From contig CAZYQI010000025.1 in assembly GCA_964649745.1 (NCBI GenBank), positions 1 to 45,719 on the forward strand: 45,719 nucleotides of DNA, read 5' to 3'. Source of the DNA: CAZEHS01 sp964649745 (lineage in GTDB: Bacteria; Bacillota; Clostridia; Peptostreptococcales; Acidaminobacteraceae). This document shows positions 1 through 8,467 of this stretch, piece by piece (the stretch's first letter is position 1; each line of letters starts with the position of its first letter). The notes below the pieces were generated by a model. The model did not search any database. It was not told where the DNA came from and saw nothing but the letters and a program-made list of their open reading frames with translations. A program made the translations under genes and the position numbers.

Positions 1-25
1 AAAGCTGGTGCTAATGTTTTGGCTA

Positions 26-40
26 TTTTGGGACATAATC
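26..40. repeat. Left copy of a terminal inverted repeat
   Basis: TTTTGGGACATAATC here recurs, minus its first T, in inverted orientation as GATTATGTCCCAAA at 45706-45719, the last bases of the window. A frame open from the left edge (2-52) crosses the repeat and stops just after it; it could be the tail of a gene in a mobile element, but it is too short to identify. Confidence 0.5.
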
Positions 41-66
41 AAAAATGCTTGACACCCTTCTTTACG

Positions 67-100
67 AAAAAACGGTGTGGATCCATGGCATCCACACCGT
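67..100 (-). terminator. Intrinsic terminator of msrAB
   Basis: Perfect 11-bp arms ACGGTGTGGAT (72-82) and ATCCACACCGT (90-100) enclose a 7-nt loop. On the minus strand the hairpin is followed at once by six T residues. It lies 16 bases past the msrAB stop codon. Confidence 0.9.
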
Positions 101-116
101 CATACTGGTAAATCAC

Positions 117-1187
117 TTATTCCTCAACTACCCGGAGCAGATACCCGTACCCCGTCTCTTCCATTTTCTCCATCGGTATAAACCGAATGGCTCCGCTGTT
201 GATACAGTACCGAAGACCTCCCGTTTCCTTGGGGCCATCCTCAAACACATGGCCCAGATGGGAATCTCCGCTGCGGCTTCGCACCTCTGTTCGGGTCATG
301 CCATAGGCGGTATCCTGCACATAGGTGACCAGTTCCGGGAGAATGGGCTTTGAAAAACTGGGCCATCCGCAAAGAGATTGGAATTTATCCTTGGATGAAA
401 ACAACGGCTCTCCGGTGGCAACATCTACATAGATCCCAGTTTCGAAAAGGTCCCAGTAGGCGTTTGAAAAAGCAGCCTCCGTGGCACTCTCCTGTGTCAC
501 CTTGAACTGAGAATCCGTAAGATTCTGGCGCAAATCGGCCTCTGTCGGCTTGGGGTAACGCTCTGGGTCAATAACCACATCATAGGCCTTATTCAGGTCG
601 ATATGACAATAGCCATTGGGGTTTTTAGCCAGATAGTCTTGATGATACTCCTCTGCCAGATAAAATTGACGCAAGGGCTGAACCTCAACAAGAATCTTTC
701 GCGGATATTTCGTTTGTTCCGCTGCAATGGCCTTCAGAATAACGGCCTCATCCATGGAATCGTCATAGTATATCCCTGTTCGGTACTGGGTTCCCCGGTC
801 ATTGCCCTGCCGGTTCAGCGTCGTGGGGTCCACCACTTTGAAATAGTAGGTCAGCAGGGTGTTCAAGGTCACCTGAGCAGGATCATACCGAACATGAACG
901 GTTTCGGCATGGCCCGAATTCTTATAGAGCAGGTCCTCATAGGCCGGGTTTTCGGTTTTACCGTTGGCATAACCGGAAACAGCTTCTTCAACACCGTAAA
1001 TTCTCGCCATATACGCCTCAAGACCCCAAAAGCAGCCTCCGGCCAGGTAGATATCCTTAAGATTTGTCATTGCTTTCACCGTTCCTTTTTCAGAATTGAC
1101 GGAAAGAGGCGCTGGGGTCGCCGCCGTGCAGGCAGCCGTTATGAGAAGAACCGCCAGTAGTCCTGACATCAGCAGTCTGTTTTTCAT
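117..1187 (-). CDS. msrAB: Peptide methionine sulfoxide reductase MsrA-MsrB fusion, exported lipoprotein
   Basis: A bifunctional enzyme that reduces both S- and R-methionine sulfoxide in oxidised proteins. Residues 1-20 form a lipoprotein signal ending in the lipobox ITAAC, so Cys20 is probably lipidated and the enzyme sits outside the membrane. The MsrA domain follows, with catalytic Cys52 in GCFWG and a GYCHIDL segment near its end that could supply the resolving Cys. The MsrB domain has CGWPSF, the HLGHVFEDGP block and catalytic Cys328 in RYCINS. The usual MsrB CxxC zinc pairs are absent (GIYVDVATGEPLF), as in zinc-free MsrB forms. At 356 aa it is a full-length fusion. The ATG is preceded by AGAGGTG. 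It is a single gene with its own terminator, divergent from the AraC-GNAT gene, with a Fur-type box between them. Confidence 0.95.
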   Translation of the reverse strand: MKNRLLMSGLLAVLLITAACTAATPAPLSVNSEKGTVKAMTNLKDIYLAGGCFWGLEAYMARIYGVEEAVSGYANGKTENPAYEDLLYKNSGHAETVHVRYDPAQVTLNTLLTYYFKVVDPTTLNRQGNDRGTQYRTGIYYDDSMDEAVILKAIAAEQTKYPRKILVEVQPLRQFYLAEEYHQDYLAKNPNGYCHIDLNKAYDVVIDPERYPKPTEADLRQNLTDSQFKVTQESATEAAFSNAYWDLFETGIYVDVATGEPLFSSKDKFQSLCGWPSFSKPILPELVTYVQDTAYGMTRTEVRSRSGDSHLGHVFEDGPKETGGLRYCINSGAIRFIPMEKMEETGYGYLLRVVEE

Positions 1188-1243
1188 GGTACATCACCTC
1201 TGGGCTACTTATACCCTGTAGCCCTGTGGGGGAAACACCGATT

Positions 1244-1258
1244 TGATAATAATTATCA
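1244..1258. promoter_or_regulatory. Fur-type 7-1-7 operator
   Basis: TGATAATAATTATCA is a perfect 7-1-7 palindrome identical to the Firmicutes Fur box consensus TGATAATNATTATCA. It differs from the PerR consensus at the G and C positions. It lies 57 bases upstream of msrAB and 153 bases upstream of the AraC-GNAT start, so either or both could be iron-regulated. The match is seen directly; binding by Fur is inferred. Confidence 0.7.
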
Positions 1259-1305
1259 TTTGCCCCACCTGTTATTCCGGTAACTACACACCGGCATCGG
1301 CTATG

Positions 1306-1334
1306 TTCCCAATACCTGGGCTTAAAAATATAAT
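1306..1334 (+). promoter_or_regulatory. Candidate sigmaA promoter for the AraC-GNAT/helD operon
   Basis: A perfect -10 TATAAT at 1329-1334 lies 17 bp after TTCCCA, a 4/6 match to the -35 consensus. It is 76 bases upstream of the AraC-GNAT start codon in an AT-rich stretch. Confidence 0.5.
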
Positions 1335-1410
1335 AAGTAATAATAGCAAGAATGAGCAAAACAACGGGATCAAAATACTGTAAAATAAATCGGTGAAAGG
1401 AGGCATTCCC

Positions 1411-2265
1411 ATGAACAACAATCGAATTAAAAAAGTAATTGCTGCAATCGCATTTATTGAAGCACACCTGACTGAAAAGCTGGACTTAGATACGGTGGCC
1501 TCGGCTGTTCACTATTCCAAATATCATTTGCACAGAGTGTTTGCCGAAACAGTTGGCTTAACTATCCACGACTATGTGCAGCGCCGTCAGCTCACCGAGG
1601 CGGCAAAATTACTGGTTTTTTCCAAAAAGCCAATTGTTGAGATTGCCGTAAACGCTGGTTATGAAACACAGCAGGCGTTCACCACTATTTTTACGGCTAT
1701 GTATAAGCAATCCCCCAGTCAATATCGGAGCACTGAAAAGTTTTATGCGCTACAACTAAGGTTTCATTTGGAAGGAGATTACAAAATGCTGCATAAAAAT
1801 GAACCCATCCCGTGGAACATTACTTTTGCCTCGGAAAAAGATATTCCTGCTTGGATGGAGTTGGTGGGGCTGGTGATTGACGGCTTCCCCAATTTGCAAG
1901 AGGATGCGTATATGCATGAGCTAAAGCGCCATATCAGCAGCAGGGAGGCGCTGATTGCAACGGATGGCTCTTTAGCGGTGGGGATCATGCTTTTTTCCTA
2001 TCATACTGGCAGCATTGACTTTATGGGAACACACCCGCTATACCGAAAAAAAGGACTGCCAAAAGCATTTTTTGACAAGGTGATCGGTGAGTTAATCACA
2101 AACAAAGACATCACCATCACAACATACAGAGAGGGCGATAAAGCGGACACCGGACATCGGCAGATGATCCAGGGATTGGGCTTTGCAGAGGCGGAGCTGC
2201 TTGTTGAATTTGGGTATCCAACACAGCGGTTTATTTTCCCGAGGGAGGTCGCAGATGAGCAGTAA
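1411..2265 (+). CDS. AraC-type regulator fused to a GNAT-like acetyltransferase domain
   Basis: Residues 1 to about 105 form an AraC/XylS double helix-turn-helix: LDTVASAVHYSKYHLHRVF, then IVEIAVNAGYETQQAFTTIF and the closing QSPSQYR. From about residue 125 to 284 the protein resembles a GNAT acetyltransferase (ITFASEKDIPAWMELV at the start, YRKKGLPKAFFDKVI as the likely acyl-CoA loop). The typical AraC-linked effector domain (GyrI-like) is absent, so the GNAT part probably acts as sensor or enzyme. The ATG at 1411 follows GAAAGGAGG at 8 bases; an upstream GTG at 1393 overlaps that site and is less likely. The stop overlaps the helD start by 11 bases, which points to translational coupling. 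The substrate cannot be read from the sequence. Confidence 0.85.
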   Translation: MNNNRIKKVIAAIAFIEAHLTEKLDLDTVASAVHYSKYHLHRVFAETVGLTIHDYVQRRQLTEAAKLLVFSKKPIVEIAVNAGYETQQAFTTIFTAMYKQSPSQYRSTEKFYALQLRFHLEGDYKMLHKNEPIPWNITFASEKDIPAWMELVGLVIDGFPNLQEDAYMHELKRHISSREALIATDGSLAVGIMLFSYHTGSIDFMGTHPLYRKKGLPKAFFDKVIGELITNKDITITTYREGDKADTGHRQMIQGLGFAEAELLVEFGYPTQRFIFPREVADEQ

Positions 2266-4399
2266 AACGACCCACGGCAGGCACGAAACTGTGCCTGCCG
2301 TTTCATGTCCTATCCCTTTTCCCGATGAAGTTGCGCACCTTGCGGATATCAATAAGAAGCTGGATTCCGCTGTGCGGGCAGCAAGTGACCATGTGGAAAA
2401 AATCGATACGGACTATATGGAAACCAAACGCTATATGGCCGATTATCGTGGAGAGATTGACCCCCATGAAATGTTTCAAAACGAGCTGGCACTCAAGCAA
2501 ATTGATCATATAGGTGCTTTTGCGGTTAGTATTTGGCGTAAGCTGGAAAAACTCAAGGAATCCCCCTATTTTGCACGAATTGACTTCCGAAGAGATGCAG
2601 GACAGGCGGCGACGACGTTCTACATAGGGCGTTTTGCCTTTACCCATGAAAGCGAACTCCTTATATACGACTGGCGGGCACCCATTGCCGGTATGTTCTA
2701 CGACTGCGAGGTCGGTCTCGCCGGATATGATGCACCGATGGGGAGAGTTGAAGGTGAGCTTACCCGAAAGCGCCAGTTTAAGATAAAAAGCGGTGTTTTG
2801 GAATATGCGTTGGAAAGCTCGGTGAACATCCAGGATGATGTATTGCAACGAGAGCTTTCCCATACCTCGGATGAAAAGATGAAATCTATCATCGCCACCA
2901 TCCAAAAGGAACAAAATCAAATTATACGTAATGAAAAAACGAAGACCATGATTATACAAGGGGTAGCCGGTTCCGGCAAAACCTCCATTGCATTGCACCG
3001 CATCGCGTTTCTGCTCTATCGTTTTAAGGACAAGTTATCGGCGCACAATGTTACGATACTGTCACCCAACAAAGTGTTTGGGGATTATATTTCAAACGTT
3101 CTGCCGGAGCTTGGGGAAGAACCCATTTGCGAACTCGGCTTTTGGGACATAGCCGATGTTCAGCTTGAGGGTGTCATCGGCTTTGAACCGGATAAAGACC
3201 CCTTGGAAACCGCAGATGAAAAATGGTCAGAAAGGGTGCGCTTTAAATCGTCACTGAATTTTGTGCGGCTGCTGGAGCAGTTTGTGACTGAGGCTCCTTC
3301 ACTTATTTTTGACCCTAAAGACTATACCTTTGGGCGGTTTTCGGTGACAGCGAACTGGATACAAACGCGCTTTCAATCTTATGCACGCTATCCCCTCAAA
3401 AAACGCCTCGCCATGATTGCAGACGATATTCACGATCGCTTTGACTCCGATAACCTGATGGGAGATGATATCCCAAGGGCAAGAGCTGTCTTGAAAAGCC
3501 TGACCGCCATGCTGAAAGTTAAAGATACCCTTTCGTTATACAAGCGGTTTTATCAGTGGCTTGACCGCCCCGGCTTGCTTGTGCTGCCGCAAAAGCAGAC
3601 CTTGGAATGGGCGGATGTGTTCCCCTTTCTGTACCTCCACGGCACTTTCGAGGGCTTAAAGGAGAGCAGGAACATCAAGCATTTGCTAGTGGATGAAATG
3701 CAGGACTACACCCCCATTCAGTATGCGGTCATTAACCGCCTGTTTCCTTGTCAGAAAACCATTTTGGGCGACTTCGGACAGTGTATCAATCCAGACCATT
3801 TGCATACCTTGGGGCAGCTACGGGAGCTTTATAGCGATGCCAGCCTAGTGGAGCTCAATAAAAGCTATCGTTCCACCTTTGAGATTATCACCTTCGCAAA
3901 GGGTGTCGGAGGGGTAGACAAGCTGGAGCCAATTGAGCGGCATGGGGAGGTGCCAATGGTAACCCCTTGTGCCGATTGGCAAGATCAGCTTGAAAAAATG
4001 CGACGAAAAATAAATGCCTTCCTGCAGGGTAACAGCGTTTCACTCGGTATCATTTTAAAAACCAACAGGACCGCCAGGAACCTGTATGAGTTGCTTTCTA
4101 AGGACTTTGATGTTCAGCTTATCTCCCCGGACAGCACTCACTTTGTAAACGGCATTTCCATTACCTCCGTACAAATGTCGAAAGGCTTGGAGTTTGACGA
4201 AGTGCTCGTACCAGATGTGAGCACGGATACCTACTGCACCGAGTACGACAGAAGCCTGCTCTATATTGCCTGCACCAGAGCCATGCACAAACTGGAACTG
4301 TTTTACTTTGGAAATCTCACAAAGCAGATACGGATGCCCCCCCAGGATGGTCAGAGATATACCGCCGCTGAAAACGTTCCTCTCTTTTACCCCAAGTAG
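2255..4399 (+). CDS. helD: HelD-family superfamily 1 helicase (RNA polymerase-associated type)
   Basis: A 714-aa UvrD/Rep-like ATPase of the HelD group. It has an N-terminal charged helical arm (about residues 25-110), the HelD hallmark segments YIGRFAF and DWRAPI, Walker A GVAGSGKTS near residue 236, Walker B LLVDEMQDY near 476, the GDFGQ motif, SYRS, QMSKGLEFDEV and the last helicase motif YIACTRAM near 670. HelD proteins of Gram-positive bacteria bind RNA polymerase and free stalled complexes, and some (HelR) protect against rifamycins. The ATG at 2255 follows GAGGGAGGT and overlaps the upstream AraC-GNAT gene, so the two are co-transcribed and probably coupled. The choice of HelD rather than a repair helicase rests on the N-terminal arm and DWRAP motif. 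Confidence 0.9.
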   Translation: MSSKTTHGRHETVPAVSCPIPFPDEVAHLADINKKLDSAVRAASDHVEKIDTDYMETKRYMADYRGEIDPHEMFQNELALKQIDHIGAFAVSIWRKLEKLKESPYFARIDFRRDAGQAATTFYIGRFAFTHESELLIYDWRAPIAGMFYDCEVGLAGYDAPMGRVEGELTRKRQFKIKSGVLEYALESSVNIQDDVLQRELSHTSDEKMKSIIATIQKEQNQIIRNEKTKTMIIQGVAGSGKTSIALHRIAFLLYRFKDKLSAHNVTILSPNKVFGDYISNVLPELGEEPICELGFWDIADVQLEGVIGFEPDKDPLETADEKWSERVRFKSSLNFVRLLEQFVTEAPSLIFDPKDYTFGRFSVTANWIQTRFQSYARYPLKKRLAMIADDIHDRFDSDNLMGDDIPRARAVLKSLTAMLKVKDTLSLYKRFYQWLDRPGLLVLPQKQTLEWADVFPFLYLHGTFEGLKESRNIKHLLVDEMQDYTPIQYAVINRLFPCQKTILGDFGQCINPDHLHTLGQLRELYSDASLVELNKSYRSTFEIITFAKGVGGVDKLEPIERHGEVPMVTPCADWQDQLEKMRRKINAFLQGNSVSLGIILKTNRTARNLYELLSKDFDVQLISPDSTHFVNGISITSVQMSKGLEFDEVLVPDVSTDTYCTEYDRSLLYIACTRAMHKLELFYFGNLTKQIRMPPQDGQRYTAAENVPLFYPK

Positions 4400-4402
4400 C
4401 AT

Positions 4403-4444
4403 AAAAAACCGCTCTAATCCTCAATTTATCAGGATTAGAGCGGT
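4403..4444 (-). terminator. Intrinsic terminator between the convergent zinc-ribbon and helD genes
   Basis: Perfect 14-bp arms ACCGCTCTAATCCT (4408-4421) and AGGATTAGAGCGGT (4431-4444) enclose a 9-nt loop. Six T residues follow on the minus strand, so it ends the leftward operon. There is no T-tract on the plus side, so it may stop the helD transcript less efficiently. Confidence 0.88.
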
Positions 4445-4454
4445 CTGCCATGGG

Positions 4455-5021
4455 CTATAAAAATTCTTTCACTATGCTGTAAACACTCCAGACAAGACCG
4501 GATACGATGGAAATCAGTATCATCACAGCAATGCCGCGCTTGCGCTGATACATATCCTGGTTCACCGCCTGCATATACCCTTGAAGCTCCTGTTCCTCAT
4601 GGGGATCCAGAACCGTTTCCGTGGCAGAGGCCCACGCTTCTCCCCCGCCCTGTTGGGAAGGCTCCTCCCCAGACTCCGGAAGGCTCTCTTCTCCTGAAAG
4701 GATTGCCTTTGCCCGGACTAACGCATCAAAGGGAACATAAATTTCTATACCATACGGACTGATGCCCATATAGAGCTCCAGGTATTCTCCACTGCCCCGG
4801 TGCTTTTTCAAAACAGGGATTCCAGCCGCTGCCATCAAGGACTCGATGCGGGTGAATTCCACCTCGTCGGACACTACCGTCAACAGGGTTTCCCTAACCT
4901 GTATGGGGGGGATGTTTTGATTCTTTTTTTCAGGGGGGCTCTCCACCAATGGCACCCGGCAATCCCGGCACATGGTGAAGCCCTCCCGATGTTCGGTACC
5001 GCACTGGGGACACCAGGACAT
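4455..5021 (-). CDS. Zinc-ribbon, DUF2007-like protein with C-terminal membrane anchor
   Basis: 188 aa. The N-terminus is a zinc ribbon (CPQC, then CRDC after 14 residues). Residues of about 40-110 resemble the DUF2007 'putative signal transducing protein' fold: VVSDEVEFTRIESLMAAAGIP, then GIEIYVPFDALVRAKAIL. An acidic Gly/Glu-rich linker and a short helix follow, and a hydrophobic segment near residues 163-183 ends the protein, so it is probably tail-anchored with the ribbon in the cytoplasm. It is the last gene of the leftward operon, 74 bases after the GNAT gene and followed by a strong terminator. The start is supported by GAGG upstream. Function is unknown; the DUF2007 assignment is by pattern only. 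Confidence 0.75.
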   Translation of the reverse strand: MSWCPQCGTEHREGFTMCRDCRVPLVESPPEKKNQNIPPIQVRETLLTVVSDEVEFTRIESLMAAAGIPVLKKHRGSGEYLELYMGISPYGIEIYVPFDALVRAKAILSGEESLPESGEEPSQQGGGEAWASATETVLDPHEEQELQGYMQAVNQDMYQRKRGIAVMILISIVSGLVWSVYSIVKEFL

Positions 5022-5095
5022 CTCGTTTCCTCACTTTACTAAAAGTCTGTTGAAAACCCACCTCTCAAAAGTTCCTGCCGTGGATCGCATATAAC

Positions 5096-5557
5096 CTACA
5101 GGATACATTCCATGGGCTGATACACGACACCGTTCTCTTCCTGAAGGGTTCCAACAGCTTTAAACCCCAGTTTCTTATAAACAGGAACCGCATAGGGAGA
5201 AGAGTTCACCGTTATCTTTCGAAGATCCTGTTTCTGAGCATGACAACGGGATACGGCTTCTTCAAAAAGCCAACGGCCAATGCCCTGACCGTGGGCCTTC
5301 GCCTTCACAAAAAACATGGTGCATTGTTCAAAATTCCGCATTTCGATGACCCCAATCAGCTCCCCATTCTTCACCGCAACCAGAGCAAAGTGTGTACCCG
5401 TTTCAACACGGGCTGTGAGAGCCTCTTCGCTGGCATATTCATAGAAGTGGACGGTTCCTTCCTGGGTGTAATCATGGGCTACGAATCTGTCATATCCTTC
5501 ACGTATCAGTGTAACCGCTTCGGGGATATCCTTTGCTTCAAGTATTCTGACAAGCAT
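5096..5557 (-). CDS. GNAT-family N-acetyltransferase
   Basis: 153 aa, the usual length of a single-domain GNAT enzyme that moves an acetyl group from acetyl-CoA to an amine. The acetyl-CoA loop AHGQGIGRWLF follows the beta-4 strand MFFVKA, and the late motif YAVPVYKKLGFKAVG is typical of the family. The ATG follows TAAGGAGG. It starts 10 bases after the stop of the PP2C gene, so it belongs to the same transcript. The substrate, protein or small molecule, is not visible. Confidence 0.88.
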   Translation of the reverse strand: MLVRILEAKDIPEAVTLIREGYDRFVAHDYTQEGTVHFYEYASEEALTARVETGTHFALVAVKNGELIGVIEMRNFEQCTMFFVKAKAHGQGIGRWLFEEAVSRCHAQKQDLRKITVNSSPYAVPVYKKLGFKAVGTLQEENGVVYQPMECIL

Positions 5558-5567
5558 AGAGGCCTCC

Positions 5568-6392
5568 TTAGTCTCTGAATAGGATTGCTACGGAAATATC
5601 GTCCCCACTACCCTTTTCACTGGTTTCCCGCAGCCACTCCGGTAGTTTTGCCGACACCGCTTCCCATCCATGATCTGAAATGAGTCTTGCATAATCCCGC
5701 AGAGCTTTGTGAAAATCCGCTTCTGTTCGAAAGGAGTTGCCGTAGCCATCTGTGCTGCCCATGAGCATCCGTGGAAGCTTGGTGCGCCAATGGGAAAAAC
5801 GGAATTCCTCCAGTGCGTTGGGCATGCAAAGAGATGTTGTGGCGTTTCCCATGTGCTTTCCATCCGGCCCAAATACGCCGGAAATAGAACCTGTTCCATC
5901 CAAGGTAAGGAAGTCTCCATCTCCCAGTTGAAGGAAGAACACCTCCGTTTCCATGGCGCACGCCACCAACAGGGTTGCGCCATATGCAATTAGCGCGTTA
6001 CGACCCAGCAGTGCCTGCTGCTGGCGATCCAGCTCATCCGTTTCGAAAGGGGAAAAGGGGTGCATTTTCAAATGATTCATTACACTGCTGCGCCAATGGC
6101 GCAATATTTCCTGAGCCACCAGCCGCATCCCATTGTGATCAATCATCACACTCAACATGCGCCGGGTTTTCATAAGCTCCTCGGTAATCATTACCGCCTG
6201 TCTGGCCCCTTCCGCGCTGCGAAAGCAGGTTCGGCTACCATGGCCGTCAGAAACAGCCGCAAAGGTTCCCAAGCCTTCGGGAAGCTCTCCCAGGATGATG
6301 GCGTCCTGATTCGGCTGCCCACCACGGATATGCCGGCTCCCGACGACACTGGCCCCAAGACTTTGCCATTTTTTTTCGGTTGCCACAGTCAT
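5568..6392 (-). CDS. PP2C-type serine/threonine protein phosphatase
   Basis: About 274 aa with the PPM metal-binding motifs in order: RGGQPNQDA, SDGHGS, QLGDGDF, GSTDGYGNSF and the C-terminal GSGDDISVAILF. The aspartates that hold the two metals are all present, so it should be active against phospho-Ser/Thr. I place the start at the ATG whose A is the last base of the vWA gene's TGA, a one-base TGATG overlap that implies translational coupling; TTG and GTG codons lie just upstream in frame. It sits directly after the vWA and kinase genes, so its likely target is that kinase or its substrates, as in TerY-P type triads. Confidence 0.92.
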   Translation of the reverse strand: MTVATEKKWQSLGASVVGSRHIRGGQPNQDAIILGELPEGLGTFAAVSDGHGSRTCFRSAEGARQAVMITEELMKTRRMLSVMIDHNGMRLVAQEILRHWRSSVMNHLKMHPFSPFETDELDRQQQALLGRNALIAYGATLLVACAMETEVFFLQLGDGDFLTLDGTGSISGVFGPDGKHMGNATTSLCMPNALEEFRFSHWRTKLPRMLMGSTDGYGNSFRTEADFHKALRDYARLISDHGWEAVSAKLPEWLRETSEKGSGDDISVAILFRD

Positions 6393-7093
6393 CACCAAAC
6401 GTCATCAACGGATACAGAATCCCAGAAATCCTCCGAAAAATCCGGCAGAATCACATTGGCCTTGGAGGCAGAAACCTCGGTTTGACTGGCCGGTGACGAG
6501 GCGGACTGAAGAACCACAGTGGACACCCATTTTATATACTCCGTCAGCTGTTCGGCATTCTCCGCCTGCAGAGGTTCAATGGAGGGATTATTTATGAATT
6601 CCTTCAGAACCCGAGCGTTGGCGCCCCTGCCTATGGCAATGGCCAGGCGAACCGCCTTGATGCCCCAGGGAAGCTTCATCATTTCCTCCAGGGGTTTCTT
6701 GAAATCATCTGTGGGCTGTCCGTCGGTTACAAGGATCAGAACCGGAGGCAGAGCCCGCTCACTCATGGGGGGTATCGCCAGTTCCGCGGAAAGCAGCTCA
6801 AAGGCCTTCCCCATGTCGGTGACACCGCCATGGGCAAGATCGGTCCATTCAAAATCCTCAATGGGGGTAGCTTCAGCCACATGCCAGGAGGCGCCGCTGG
6901 AAAACCGGATTGCCCGCACCAACACCTCCGCATTGGGGTTTTCCTCCGCCACCCGCCGCATCTGCGGTAAAGCACCGCGGATGGCTTGATTCAGCGCATC
7001 CATCTTCCCATTGGCTCCCATGGAGGAAGAGCAGTCGGCTATCCAAATGAAATGAAGGGGTCTGGATGCCAATTCACCACCAGGACGTTGCAT
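6392..7093 (-). CDS. vWA-domain protein, TerY-like
   Basis: 233 aa, almost entirely one von Willebrand A domain. The MIDAS metal site is intact: DCSSSMG near residue 20, the threonine in GGVTDMG, and LVTDGQPTDD. The last 40 residues are low-complexity and acidic (FSEDFWDSVSVDDVW) and could be a phosphorylation or docking tail. TerY proteins of this kind work with a PP2C phosphatase and a kinase in Ter-linked signalling; here the phosphatase follows with a one-base overlap and the kinase precedes by 33 bases. The start is fixed by AAAGGAG. No TerD or TerC gene is in the window. Confidence 0.88.
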   Translation of the reverse strand: MQRPGGELASRPLHFIWIADCSSSMGANGKMDALNQAIRGALPQMRRVAEENPNAEVLVRAIRFSSGASWHVAEATPIEDFEWTDLAHGGVTDMGKAFELLSAELAIPPMSERALPPVLILVTDGQPTDDFKKPLEEMMKLPWGIKAVRLAIAIGRGANARVLKEFINNPSIEPLQAENAEQLTEYIKWVSTVVLQSASSPASQTEVSASKANVILPDFSEDFWDSVSVDDVW

Positions 7094-7126
7094 AAGGGTC
7101 TCCTTTCAAGATGTGATCACGTATGT

Positions 7127-8434
7127 TCATTGCCTGATTTCCACGGAAACAGCCGAAAATTTAATGTTTTGTCCATTCTCCAGGATCACCGTCTGCCCTT
7201 TACCAACATCGTTCATACGGCCATCGGCGGACACTACTTTCCACACATCCTGGGACAGATTCTGAAGACCCAGCTTTTGAGGCACCGAGGGATGGCGCAG
7301 TACCCTTCCGTAAATCTGGGTAAAATCCCGTTTTACTGCAGCAATCTGATGGCTGAATATAGGGGTTTGATGACTCAGGACCAGTACCTCGTCCTTCAGC
7401 CGCATCCGCATGGGAAGAGACAGCTGTTTTCTGCAATTCCAGCAAAGAACACTCCCGCCAGAATCTTTCATCCGGCTGATATCGAAGAAGTTTTCCGCGC
7501 CACAGGAACAGTGATGGATTGAGCCCAGCATCTTCTCCAGCGCTCTCAGCCATTCCGCTTCAGGAATCCGCACCTCCGGATTTAAAAGCCCCGAGGTGAA
7601 CGCCCGAGTGAAAAGATCCTTAATAAAACGGGGATAGATTTCCCAGTAGATGATGGCATTCTGATGAATTTTGGGGACAGGGCGATTGGAGTTGTCGATG
7701 GGACTATAAATAAAAACCGGATGGGTTCCATAAAGCCTTGTCATAGCAGGTAGGTCGAAACACCGGATCTCTGCTTCCCGTTTCCCTTCCAGGGGATGAT
7801 GCACAAATAGAAGATAGAAGAGCAGAACGCTGAGGGAATAGAGGTCCGATGCCACATTAGGAGCTGCAGCGCCCACTACTATTTCCGGCGCCATGAACCG
7901 TGGAGTTCCCAAAACACCGGAATCTCCATTTTTTTCATGGGCGATATTATCATTGTCGCAAATAAGTACATCCCCTGTATTGGGATCAAAAAAAACATTG
8001 CCAAAGGATATGTCCCTGTAGCATAGCCCTTTGTCATGAAGCCGTTTAAAGCTGTCCACCATATTCAGGGCTGCCAGAAAAAGCGTGCGGAAGGAGGGGT
8101 CAATCCTTCTCTTCATCAGGTCCACAATGCTCCGATAGTGAGGAGGCCGCAAGGGCATCAGGTACCCGAATCCCTTGACGCTTCGGTCGGTGATCCGATG
8201 GGCAGGCCACAGAAAACACCCATTGGGAGGACCAATTTCGCATAGGCGGTCAATCAGCTGGGCTTGAGCAGCAGTGCTGTGATTGGGATAATACCACTTT
8301 AAGGCCATGGTCTGCTTATTGCAGCTTACCTGGTATACCTCGCCCTGCCCCCCGGAACCCAGAAATTTTTCAACCTTGATGAAGTCCAGCCCCTTGCTGT
8401 AAAGGAACTGGCCTGATTTCAGCATTTCTTTCAT
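7127..8434 (-). CDS. Serine/threonine protein kinase with C-terminal zinc ribbon (TerY-P triad type)
   Basis: About 435 aa. The kinase domain has the glycine loop GSGGQGEVY, the VAIK-like MALKWY, the catalytic loop CYRDISFGNVFF (HRD replaced by YRD), DND in place of DFG, and MAPE, with DLYSLSVLL later. The essential Lys and Asp residues are retained, so activity is likely. Near residues 310-345 two CxxC/CxxC-like pairs (CSCG, CWNC) form a zinc ribbon. The tail (LGLQNLSQDVWKV to ISFSAV-like strands) may be a degenerate FHA-like fold, which is a guess. No transmembrane segment is present, unlike PASTA kinases. The ATG at 8434 has AAGGAG 12 bases upstream; a TTG at 8446 directly abuts that site and is unlikely. 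Confidence 0.88.
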   Translation of the reverse strand: MKEMLKSGQFLYSKGLDFIKVEKFLGSGGQGEVYQVSCNKQTMALKWYYPNHSTAAQAQLIDRLCEIGPPNGCFLWPAHRITDRSVKGFGYLMPLRPPHYRSIVDLMKRRIDPSFRTLFLAALNMVDSFKRLHDKGLCYRDISFGNVFFDPNTGDVLICDNDNIAHEKNGDSGVLGTPRFMAPEIVVGAAAPNVASDLYSLSVLLFYLLFVHHPLEGKREAEIRCFDLPAMTRLYGTHPVFIYSPIDNSNRPVPKIHQNAIIYWEIYPRFIKDLFTRAFTSGLLNPEVRIPEAEWLRALEKMLGSIHHCSCGAENFFDISRMKDSGGSVLCWNCRKQLSLPMRMRLKDEVLVLSHQTPIFSHQIAAVKRDFTQIYGRVLRHPSVPQKLGLQNLSQDVWKVVSADGRMNDVGKGQTVILENGQNIKFSAVSVEIRQ

Positions 8435-8467
8435 AAATTGCAGCAACTCCTTGAGTACAGCCCAGTA

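Noticed and set aside
2..52. Open frame running in from the left edge (KLVLMFWLFWDIIKNA)
   Set aside because: Only 16 codons are visible and no family can be recognised; mentioned only with the terminal repeat.
603..1160. 185-aa plus-strand frame opposite msrAB
   Set aside because: It is antisense to clear MsrA motifs, has no ribosome site and no domain signal.
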